Assembly (NCBI GenBank): GCA_900754255.1 | Contig: CAAECI010000029.1 | Coordinates: 1 to 16,637, forward strand | Length of the DNA stretch: 16,637 bases | DNA from: an uncultured Succinivibrio sp. | GTDB taxonomy: Bacteria > Pseudomonadota > Gammaproteobacteria > Enterobacterales > Succinivibrionaceae | Direction of reading: 5' to 3' | Shown: positions 7,453 through 13,784 of the stretch, one piece after another | Numbering within the stretch: the first letter of the stretch is position 1 | Layout of the letters: each line of letters opens with the position of its first letter | Notes under the pieces: generated by a model | Told to the model about the DNA's origin: nothing | Database searches by the model: none | Seen by the model: the letters and a program-made list of their open reading frames with translations, nothing else | Program-made: the position numbers and the translations under genes

Positions 7453-8419
7453 TCAGAGATTAAAAGCCTTAACTAATTTTTACGGGAGCACCTTTTGCGA
7501 GAGCGGAGCGGTGCTCTCTGCCTTAGGTGGCGATGCCAGCTTTCGCAGATATTTTCGCGGAGCATCTGCAGTAGCCGTAGATTCCCCCAATGCAACACAA
7601 AAAAATGGCGAATTTGTTAGCATAGATTTGGCCTTGCAAAGGATCGGCGTACGTGTGCCAAAAATTTATGCTGTAGATTTTAGACAGGGCTTTCTTCTGG
7701 AAGAGGATCTGGGCAACCAAACATTTGCAGAGGTTTCCGTGGCAAGCAATCGCCAAAAATTTTATAAGCGAGCCTTGGAGTTGCTACCGAAAATTGCCCT
7801 GACGGAGGTCTTCTTACCCGTTTTTGATGCAGATTTTATTGCGGTAGAGTTTGAAATTTTTACTAAATGGTTACTGCATGACGCTTTGCATTTAAGCCTT
7901 GATGATGATGAACTCAATATGCTTGAAAGAACACGCTCCGATCTTACGAGAATATGCTTGGCACAGCCACAGATTGCTGTTCATAGGGATTTTCACAGTC
8001 GCAATCTCATGTATAAGGACGGAGAATTAGTGTTAATCGACTTTCAGGACATGGTCAGAGGTCCGCTTCAATACGATGCGGCGTCTCTGATTTTTGATTG
8101 CTATGTGAATTTGGGAGAAAAACTGCAAAAGGAGCTCATAGATTACAGTTACGCTCTTTATGCCAAGCACAAAATGCTCCGCGGATTAAGTGCCGACGAC
8201 TACAGTTTTGCATTAAATGCTGTTTCATTGCAACGTCATTTAAAGGTGCTCGGTATTTTTAATCGCCTTAATTTGCGCGACGGCAAAAGCTCATATCTTA
8301 AAGATCTTCCGTTGGTATTGAGATATGCACTTAATGAAAGTAAAAAAGTTGGCTTTAATGAGCTGTATGCATTTTTACAGGAAAAAGTTCAACCAGTGGT
8401 TCTTGCATGCGCGCGATGA
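7445..8419 (+). CDS. amgK: N-acetylmuramate/N-acetylglucosamine anomeric kinase AmgK (aminoglycoside phosphotransferase fold)
   Basis: It phosphorylates the anomeric hydroxyl of MurNAc or GlcNAc in the cell-wall recycling route of Pseudomonas; the MurNAc-1-phosphate goes to MurU. The protein has 324 residues. ASFRRYFR at 31-38 is the usual N-terminal signature, the kinase catalytic loop is HRDFHSRN at 180-187, and the metal-binding DFQD is at 199-202. The frame is open back to 7316, deep inside trmB; I chose GTG 7445 because VTDQRLKALTNFYG aligns with the family start and the overlap is then eight bases. The family also contains uncharacterised sugar kinases, but the murU gene immediately downstream (overlapping by 13 bases) makes AmgK the best call. 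Confidence 0.88.
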   Translation: MTDQRLKALTNFYGSTFCESGAVLSALGGDASFRRYFRGASAVAVDSPNATQKNGEFVSIDLALQRIGVRVPKIYAVDFRQGFLLEEDLGNQTFAEVSVASNRQKFYKRALELLPKIALTEVFLPVFDADFIAVEFEIFTKWLLHDALHLSLDDDELNMLERTRSDLTRICLAQPQIAVHRDFHSRNLMYKDGELVLIDFQDMVRGPLQYDAASLIFDCYVNLGEKLQKELIDYSYALYAKHKMLRGLSADDYSFALNAVSLQRHLKVLGIFNRLNLRDGKSSYLKDLPLVLRYALNESKKVGFNELYAFLQEKVQPVVLACAR

Positions 8420-9108
8420 TCTTGGCAGCAGGTCGAGGGGAACGTTTGCGACCGCTTACGGATACCATACCTAAGCCGATGGTAAAGCTTGCCGGGAGAG
8501 AGTTGCTGTTATGGCACGTTTTACGTTTAAGACATGTAGGCATACGAGATATTGTGGTAAATTCAGCTTGGCTTTCTCATAAAATCGTTGATTTTTTGGG
8601 AGATGGTTCCAAGTGGGGAGTAAAAATTGTCCACAGTGTGGAAGGTCCGGAGGGGCTTGAGACAGCAGGTGGAATTATTCAAACCTTGGATTATTTTGGC
8701 AGTGATCCTTTTTTGGTCGTAAACGGTGACACTTATCTTGATGCTGATTACACTCAATTTTTGCAGGAAGACTTAGAGGACGGGGAGGCTCTGCTTTTTA
8801 TGATCAATAATCCAAGGCACAATCCCAACGGCGATTTTGCCTTGAGGTCGGACGGGCATCTGCAAAAAGGACATGACTATACTTTTTCTGGGGCTGCTGT
8901 GTATACTCCGCAGATCTTTGCGGGATTAGGCAAAGGCAAACGTGCGTTGAGACCGGTGTTTGATAACCTTATCGAAGAAGGGCGACTTTTCGGCAAATTA
9001 TTGCAAGGTACGTGGTTTGACGTGGGAACGATGCAGCGTTTACAGGAAGCTACAGCGTATGCCGTACTGCACAATAAGAATGCTTTTGATCTAGAAATTT
9101 GGGAGTAA
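8407..9108 (+). CDS. murU: N-acetylmuramate alpha-1-phosphate uridylyltransferase MurU
   Basis: It turns MurNAc-1-phosphate plus UTP into UDP-MurNAc, bypassing the fosfomycin-sensitive MurA step during recycling. The protein has 233 residues and is a nucleotidyltransferase: the NTP-binding signature LAAGRGERLRP spans 6-16, Lys23-Pro24 follow, and the metal-binding NGD is at 106-108. A later FDVGT segment is typical of sugar-nucleotidyl transferases. ATG 8407 is preferred over ATG 8416 because MRAMILAAG is the standard start; no good Shine-Dalgarno is seen, so translation is probably coupled to amgK. Alternative substrates (glucose- or mannose-1-phosphate) cannot be excluded from sequence, but the amgK partner argues against them. 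Confidence 0.88.
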   Translation: MRAMILAAGRGERLRPLTDTIPKPMVKLAGRELLLWHVLRLRHVGIRDIVVNSAWLSHKIVDFLGDGSKWGVKIVHSVEGPEGLETAGGIIQTLDYFGSDPFLVVNGDTYLDADYTQFLQEDLEDGEALLFMINNPRHNPNGDFALRSDGHLQKGHDYTFSGAAVYTPQIFAGLGKGKRALRPVFDNLIEEGRLFGKLLQGTWFDVGTMQRLQEATAYAVLHNKNAFDLEIWE

Positions 9109-9110
9109 GA

Positions 9111-10022
9111 GTGAAGAGTTATAAAGGTCGTTTGTTGGGGTCTTTAATAGGCTTATTTCTGGGCGGTCCGTTTGGGGTAATAATAGGCTTCCTTCTCGGA
9201 TGGATTTTTGTTGATTCTCCTCGCAGACGTGTATTTAGTGCTCATGGACAGGCTCGTCAGGCGTTTACATATACGCAGGGCTATAACGATGCATTGATTT
9301 ACAGCACTTTTGCATTATTAGGATATGTCGCCCGCGGAGGCGGAGTCATCAGGCGCGAGCAAATCTCTCTTGCCGAGCAGTGCATGAATATGATGCAAAT
9401 AATTGATCCTGCATCTCGTTCTAAAGCTCAGGAAGCTTTTTCCAGGGGTAAGAGTCAGGACTTCGATCTGCAGACGGAGACCGCAGAACTGCGCAGAATT
9501 CTTAGATCCAATACCGGTGTTATCGCTTATCTTTTGGAAATACTTGTGCAGATGGCATTGGTTGACGGTGTAGTTCAGGAGGAAGAGCACCGGCGCTTAT
9601 GTGAAATTGCAGTTTCACTAGGAGTCTCCCGCAATGCTATGGAACGTCTGATACAGGTGCGTTTGGCGGAAATGAGATTTCGCAACGACTTTTACGATTG
9701 GGGCAATGGCAGGGGGCAGAACGACAATTACTCTGGCTCACAAAATAATGGAAATGGCTCTCAATACGATTATGGACATAGTAGTGCCGGAACCGAACGG
9801 TCTGCAACTCTTAAGGGTGCCTATGAAATATTGGGGGTTTCTCCCGAGACCTCGTGGGAAGAGGTTCGCAAGGCGCATAAACGTTTGATGCTTAAATATC
9901 ATCCGGATCGCTTGAAGTCGCAGGGGGTTCCCGATGAAATGATCAGAACCTATACCGAAAAGGCCAAGGACATTCAAGCCGCATTTGACTGCATTAAGAG
10001 AGCTCGCGGAGAAAAAAATTAA
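9111..10022 (+). CDS. djlA: Membrane-anchored DnaJ-like co-chaperone DjlA
   Basis: DjlA is an inner-membrane J-protein that stimulates DnaK at the envelope. The protein has 303 residues (E. coli 271). One N-terminal transmembrane segment rich in Gly (about 8-33, LLGSLIGLFLGGPFG) leads into a TerB-like helical domain (about 55-190). An N/G/S/Q-rich linker (about 198-232) and a C-terminal J domain (about 235-300) with HPD at 264-266 follow. I chose GTG 9111 over TTG 9099 because GGAG (9102-9105), inside the end of murU, sits five bases upstream. It is the last gene of the run that begins at prfB and is convergent with rluA (5-base gap, no clear terminator between them). The extra length is mostly in the linker. 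Confidence 0.92.
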   Translation: MKSYKGRLLGSLIGLFLGGPFGVIIGFLLGWIFVDSPRRRVFSAHGQARQAFTYTQGYNDALIYSTFALLGYVARGGGVIRREQISLAEQCMNMMQIIDPASRSKAQEAFSRGKSQDFDLQTETAELRRILRSNTGVIAYLLEILVQMALVDGVVQEEEHRRLCEIAVSLGVSRNAMERLIQVRLAEMRFRNDFYDWGNGRGQNDNYSGSQNNGNGSQYDYGHSSAGTERSATLKGAYEILGVSPETSWEEVRKAHKRLMLKYHPDRLKSQGVPDEMIRTYTEKAKDIQAAFDCIKRARGEKN

Positions 10023-10027
10023 AAATG

Positions 10028-10759
10028 TTACGAACCATAAAAGTTTTGTTGATCCAAAAGGTCTAAGAGCTCTTTTTTATCGATAAGGTGCTTAGCAAAG
10101 TCTGGAACAGAAACAAGTTTTATGGTTTCGTCTGAGGTAGGGTGGAAAAATGAAAGGGCTGCGGCATGCAGTCGTAGGTTGCTTACCTCGCAGAACGTTT
10201 TTTTATGTGCGTAAAAACGATCTCCTAGGATGGGATGCTCGAGAAAGGCCATATGCACTCGTAACTGATGTGATCTTCCAGTATAGGGCATTAAAAGAAT
10301 AACAGAAGAACGATTGTCTGCTTTTAGCGAGCGGTAAAACGTTACAGCGGCTTTTCCTTGCTTGTGATCGATTATTTGAAGGGGGCGGTTTTCCCAGTCG
10401 CAACGCATAGGCTCTGCAATTTTCCCTTGTCCTTCAAGACGACCTTTTACCTCACATAAATAAAGCTTGCGCGTAAGCCTTTTTTCAAATTGAATTCCCA
10501 AAGAACGCCTGGCCTCTGGTGTAAGAGCACATAGAAGGATCCCAGATGTATCCATGTCTAAGCGATGAACTGCAAAGGCAGTGGAGCAAAGACTGCTGAC
10601 GCGCGATAGGGCACTGTCATGATGCTTTTCCAGTCGTCCAGGAACACTCAGCAGTCCTGAAGGCTTGTTTAAAGCAATCAGATTGTGATCTCGCATGAGA
10701 ACGTCAAGAAAAGGAATTAGGGGTGGATTATAGTTGAATTCTTTAACTTGCTTTGACAT
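10028..10759 (-). CDS. rluA: Pseudouridine synthase RluA (23S rRNA U746 / tRNA U32)
   Basis: It isomerises uridine to pseudouridine in 23S rRNA and in some tRNA anticodon stems. The protein has 243 residues (E. coli RluA 219). It has no S4 domain, which separates it from RluC and RluD. The N-terminal segment YNPP.IPFLDVL, then NKPSGLLSVPGR, is specific to RluA. The catalytic Asp is Asp68 in HRLDMDTSG. TGRSHQLRVHM and HPILGDRFYA follow. A good Shine-Dalgarno (AGGAC on the minus strand) lies eight bases before the ATG at 10759. djlA and rluA are close neighbours in E. coli as well. Confidence 0.94.
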   Translation of the reverse strand: MSKQVKEFNYNPPLIPFLDVLMRDHNLIALNKPSGLLSVPGRLEKHHDSALSRVSSLCSTAFAVHRLDMDTSGILLCALTPEARRSLGIQFEKRLTRKLYLCEVKGRLEGQGKIAEPMRCDWENRPLQIIDHKQGKAAVTFYRSLKADNRSSVILLMPYTGRSHQLRVHMAFLEHPILGDRFYAHKKTFCEVSNLRLHAAALSFFHPTSDETIKLVSVPDFAKHLIDKKELLDLLDQQNFYGS

Positions 10760-10802
10760 CGTTCCGTCCTAAATGATGGTGAGGACTGCCTTTTTAATAA
10801 AA

Positions 10803-10828
10803 TTAAATCCCGCAGGAGCGGGATTTAA
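10803..10828 (-). terminator. Rho-independent terminator after bamD
   Basis: A perfect 11-bp stem (10803-10813 with 10818-10828) with the tetraloop bases 10814-10817 is followed on the minus strand by AATTTTATT. It lies 18 bases past the bamD stop and ahead of rluA, so bamD is probably transcribed separately from rluA. Confidence 0.8.
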
Positions 10829-10846
10829 AACTACAAACTATAGAGA

Positions 10847-11596
10847 TTAGCTACCAAATGATGTAGCTATTACCTTGCGAGTGTTGTCGGCAGGACCCTT
10901 TAGGTTAAGTTTTTCGTAGTTTTCGGCTAATAAGTTCATGGCTTTTTCAAGCCATTTGGTGTCACGATACGAGTATAAAATGCTTTGACAATGTCTTGCC
11001 GAGGATAAATATGCTCCGCGCTCGCGGTAGTATTCGGCAATACGGTATTCACGCTCGGCTAATTGATCTTTCATAAAAAGAATGCGTTGACGAGCGTCAT
11101 TAACATAGGGACTGTCTGGATACGTTTTGATAAAATCAGAAAAAATCTTGATAGCTTCATAATAAGCTTTGGGATCTTTTTGAGCGCGGTTCAGACTTAT
11201 AAATTCCTGAATAAGGTTTCCGCGTTTCTGCATGGAGATAAGCCCTTTCATATAAGCCACGTAATCGGCATAAATTGAAGTGGGGTTTATACGCTGGTAG
11301 CGATTGGCGGCTGCTTCGGCAAGCTCAGTGTCACGACTTTTGTAGTATACGTAAATCAAATCAAGTTGAACCTGATCTGTATATTCTCCGAACGGATAAC
11401 GTGTGTCGAGCGCTTCCAAATAGTTGCGGGCTTTGCTGAAATCTTCATTTGCCATACTAGCTTTTGCAGTTTGGTATAACGAAGCTGCGGAAATGTCGGG
11501 AACTTTATCCTTGTTTACGCTTTCCGCATCGTTGTGACAGCCACCGAGCATGATGAGTCCCGCACATAGGGCGCTTATTAAAAATTTATTCAGCAT
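10847..11596 (-). CDS. bamD: Outer membrane assembly lipoprotein BamD
   Basis: BamD is an essential part of the Bam complex that inserts beta-barrel proteins into the outer membrane. The protein has 249 residues (E. coli 245). A signal peptide with the lipobox LGGC puts the lipidated Cys at position 20; the following His rather than Asp is compatible with outer-membrane sorting. TPR-like helical repeats fill the mature part, including the conserved RYPFGEYTDQVQLDLIY and YPDSPYVNDARQR stretches. It is divergent from rluD, the arrangement seen in E. coli. No convincing Shine-Dalgarno is visible close to the ATG; AGGA lies about 18 bases upstream. Confidence 0.95.
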   Translation of the reverse strand: MLNKFLISALCAGLIMLGGCHNDAESVNKDKVPDISAASLYQTAKASMANEDFSKARNYLEALDTRYPFGEYTDQVQLDLIYVYYKSRDTELAEAAANRYQRINPTSIYADYVAYMKGLISMQKRGNLIQEFISLNRAQKDPKAYYEAIKIFSDFIKTYPDSPYVNDARQRILFMKDQLAEREYRIAEYYRERGAYLSSARHCQSILYSYRDTKWLEKAMNLLAENYEKLNLKGPADNTRKVIATSFGS

Positions 11597-11676
11597 AATC
11601 GTCTTGAATCGTTGTCCTTAAAAAGGAGTTAATAAGTTTACTTGTTTTAACGAAAATATTCGTCGTTGAAACGAAA

Positions 11677-11703
11677 TTGATCCAAACATGTCCATAATAT
11701 ACT
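11677..11703 (+). promoter_or_regulatory. Candidate sigma-70 promoter for rluD
   Basis: In the 164-base divergent region between bamD and rluD, TTGATC (11677-11682) and TATACT (11698-11703) are separated by 15 bases; shifting the -35 by one gives 16. The start would be near 11710, about 50 bases before rluD. The spacing is short, so this is tentative. On the minus strand TTGAAT and TAGTAT could serve bamD, but they are weaker. Confidence 0.35.
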
Positions 11704-11760
11704 ATTGCGGGCTTTGAAACACATTCAAAAAAGTATCAAGTTTAAAAGCAAGAGACACAA

Positions 11761-12732
11761 ATGGCGGAAATTTTGAACTTTAGCATCAACGACGAACTTC
11801 ATGGTAAACGTTTGGATGCTGCATTGGCGTCGCTTTACAGCGAAAGATCTCGCTCGGTGATTACTTCTTTTATAAGCGACGGTAGGGTTACTATAGACGG
11901 CAATGTAATTGTAAAACCGAGTTTTAAAGTTAGCTCTGGTCAGAACGTGATCTTGGAACTTCCGGAGGAAGAGCTATTGGAGGCCAAGCCTCAAGACCTT
12001 CCTCTCAAAGTTGTATATGAGGATGAAGATCTTATCGTGATCGACAAGCCTTCGGGATTTGTCGTTCATCCGGGAGCAGGTGTTCACGACGGAACGGTGA
12101 TGAATGCCGTGTTGTTTCATTACCCGCAGACGGCAATTTTGCCTCGAGCAGGTATAGTCCATCGCCTTGATAAGGATACTTCCGGACTTATGGTTATAGC
12201 TCTTTCTCAAACTGCGCAAATTAAACTTACCAGAGCAATCAGTAAACATAATGTTGTTCGAGAATACGAGGCTGTTGCCGAAGGACTTATCACGGCCGGA
12301 GGAACGATAGACGGAGATATAGCACGCGATCCTGCAAATAGAACTCGTATGGCTGTAGTACCGGACGGAATGGGGCGCGAAGCAGTGACACACTATCGCG
12401 TGATGGAGCTTTTCAGGGCTCATACTTTAATTAGAGTACGGCTCGAAACCGGTCGCACCCACCAGATCCGTGTGCATATGGCATCCATAGATCATCCTTT
12501 GCTCGGAGATCCTCAATACGGTCGCGGATTACGCATGTTAAAAGGATCGTCTGATGAGTTTTCAAAAGTATTGCGTTCTTTCAGACGTCAGGCTTTGCAT
12601 GCCACTCATATAGAATTCAAGCATCCTGTAACCGAAAAATATTTGGCATTTGATGCTAATCGTCCCCAAGATATGGAATTATTGGTGAATGCTTTACGTC
12701 AAGATAAGAAGGAGCATCCCGATGAATTCTGA
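11761..12732 (+). CDS. rluD: Pseudouridine synthase RluD (23S rRNA helix 69)
   Basis: It makes pseudouridines in helix 69 of 23S rRNA (U1911, U1915 and U1917 in E. coli numbering), at the subunit bridge. The protein has 323 residues (E. coli 326). An N-terminal S4 RNA-binding domain (about 15-75) is followed by the RluA-type catalytic domain: VIDKPSGFVVHPGAG, HRLDKDTSG with catalytic Asp137, ETGRTHQIRVHM and HPLLGDPQYGRG. The S4 domain and the HPGAG motif distinguish it from RluA at 10.0-10.8 kb. Its end overlaps pgeF by 11 bases. The order bamD / rluD-pgeF-clpB is the E. coli one. Confidence 0.96.
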   Translation: MAEILNFSINDELHGKRLDAALASLYSERSRSVITSFISDGRVTIDGNVIVKPSFKVSSGQNVILELPEEELLEAKPQDLPLKVVYEDEDLIVIDKPSGFVVHPGAGVHDGTVMNAVLFHYPQTAILPRAGIVHRLDKDTSGLMVIALSQTAQIKLTRAISKHNVVREYEAVAEGLITAGGTIDGDIARDPANRTRMAVVPDGMGREAVTHYRVMELFRAHTLIRVRLETGRTHQIRVHMASIDHPLLGDPQYGRGLRMLKGSSDEFSKVLRSFRRQALHATHIEFKHPVTEKYLAFDANRPQDMELLVNALRQDKKEHPDEF

Positions 12733-13456
12733 AATTTTGCACAGAGTCACTTGTTTTTCAAATGCGTTTGCAGCCTTCAGCACGAGGGCAGGGGGAGTAA
12801 GTACGTCTCCTTACAGTTCTCTAAACTTGGGGGATCATGTCGGAGATGATATGCACAGTGTGGAGATTAATCGTAGCATCTTTGCAGAGGCTTTGGGAAC
12901 CTCTCCTGTCTATATGCAACAAATACACTCCAGCATAGTGCGTGAGGTAAATAGCGTCATGGACCATTTTCAATGCGATGCCATGATCACAGTGAAAAAG
13001 CATTTGCCCCTTGCCGTGATGACGGCTGATTGCCTTCCCCTATTAATTGCCGATGTAAGGGGAAGCGTCTGCGCAGCGGTACATTGTGGATGGCGTTCTC
13101 TCGCAGGTGGGATTGTGGGAAAAACAGTAGAACTCATGCAGAAAGAAAGCAATTCTCCTTTTCAGGCCTTTATAGGTCCATGTATACGACAGGCTGCATT
13201 CGAGGTAGGACGTGAGGTGAAGGAGGTTTTTATTAAGGCTTTCGGTGATGTGGACCATGCTTTTTTTGAAAAAAACGACACAAAATTACTTTGCTCTCTC
13301 CCTGCTTTGACCAAGCAGGCCTTGTATGCGACGGATGCTGAAATATCTTTGGTTTCGGATTGTAACTGCGATACCTATACTGATCCATCGCATTTCTTTT
13401 CATACCGTCGTGACGGGATCACAGGACGGATGGTAAGTGTAATAGGCTTGTCGTGA
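12722..13456 (+). CDS. pgeF: Peptidoglycan editing factor PgeF (YfiH, multicopper polyphenol oxidase fold)
   Basis: In E. coli, PgeF removes wrong amino acids (such as L-Ser in place of L-Ala) from UDP-MurNAc products and so proofreads cell-wall precursors; homologues were also reported as laccases or purine nucleoside phosphorylases. The protein has 244 residues (E. coli 243). The zinc-site residues are present: His69 (QQIH), Cys104 (TADC) and His121 (HCGWR). STRAGGVS, FIGPCI and the C-terminal FFSYRRDGITGRM also match. The frame is open back to 12689, but ATG 12722 has a perfect AAGGAG (12709-12714) seven bases upstream. It is coupled to rluD. Its TGA overlaps the sequence GTGACATTCTCCCC, which resembles an IS200/IS605 end. 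Confidence 0.94.
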   Translation: MNSEILHRVTCFSNAFAAFSTRAGGVSTSPYSSLNLGDHVGDDMHSVEINRSIFAEALGTSPVYMQQIHSSIVREVNSVMDHFQCDAMITVKKHLPLAVMTADCLPLLIADVRGSVCAAVHCGWRSLAGGIVGKTVELMQKESNSPFQAFIGPCIRQAAFEVGREVKEVFIKAFGDVDHAFFEKNDTKLLCSLPALTKQALYATDAEISLVSDCNCDTYTDPSHFFSYRRDGITGRMVSVIGLS

Positions 13457-13610
13457 CATTCTCCCCTACTTATAGAAGTAGCCTTAAGTGTCATAATTTC
13501 TGCAACGTCTAGGTTGTCTGCTGACAACCTGGGGGCTGGTGTAAACAAGCCTTATGTTGAGCCTGCTTTAGCAGGTGACAATAAAGCTTTCGACTTTAGT
13601 CGAGATTTAC
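13454..13610 (+). mobile_element. IS200/IS605-derived remnant, copy B, with conserved right-end segment
   Basis: From 13507 to 13610 the plus strand matches copy A (minus strand, 2884-2781) at about 80% by eye. Hairpins: AGGTTGTC/GACAACCT (13511-13530), CCTGC/GCAGG (13562-13575) and TTTCGAC/GTCGAGA (13588-13605), the last followed by TTAC (13607-13610). TTTAGTCG-type hairpins ahead of a TTAC/TCAC tail are typical right ends of IS200/IS605 elements and the 3' part of the TnpB guide RNA. At the other side, GTGACATTCTCCCC (13453-13466) plus a CTACTT/AAGTAG hairpin (13466-13481) looks like a second end. The total is about 155 bases, so it could be a short non-autonomous element or a deletion remnant. 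Confidence 0.6.
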
Positions 13611-13636
13611 TAGAAAGCTTCTTTTTTGCAAAATAA
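13457..13636 (+). pseudogene. Possible C-terminal tail of a TnpB-like protein
   Basis: A frame is open from just after the TGA at 13454-13456 to the TAA at 13634-13636 (59 codons, no start codon supported). Its middle reads LSADNLGAGVNKPYVEPA and then LAGDNKAF, which resembles the variable tail after the zinc finger of TnpB proteins. Copy A keeps LSAD in the same place but then breaks into stops and frameshifts. In IS200/IS605 elements the end of tnpB and the guide-RNA scaffold occupy the same DNA, which would explain both signals. No RuvC or zinc-finger residues are present, so this is at best a relic. Confidence 0.35.
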
Positions 13637-13708
13637 TCAAATTCCGTATGCCTAATGTATTGAAGAGAGATTTGAAAATTTTACTCATATTTTAGTCCTG
13701 CTGTGTAC

Positions 13709-13736
13709 CTTTAAATAACGCCTTTCGTCTCCATAT
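13709..13736 (+). promoter_or_regulatory. Candidate heat-shock (sigma-32) promoter of clpB
   Basis: CTTTAAA (13709-13715) and CTCCATAT (13729-13736), separated by 13 bases, fit the sigma-32 consensus CTTGAAA / CCCCATNT with one mismatch in each. The gene downstream, clpB, is a classic sigma-32 target. The transcript would start around 13743, about 40 bases before the ATG. The 13637-13708 stretch between the IS remnant and this promoter shows nothing else I can name. Confidence 0.65.
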
Positions 13737-13784
13737 TTAACTAAGCAATAAGATGAAAAAAACAATTTTTAACGGAGGCATGAA

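Noticed and set aside
10023..10080. Bidirectional terminator between djlA and rluA
   Set aside because: AAGAGCTCTTTTTT (within rluA) is palindromic but leaves no loop; no convincing stem-loop fits the 5-base gap.
11974..12423. 149-codon open frame on the minus strand within rluD
   Set aside because: It is fully antisense to the RluD catalytic core and has no ribosome-binding site or family resemblance that I can see.
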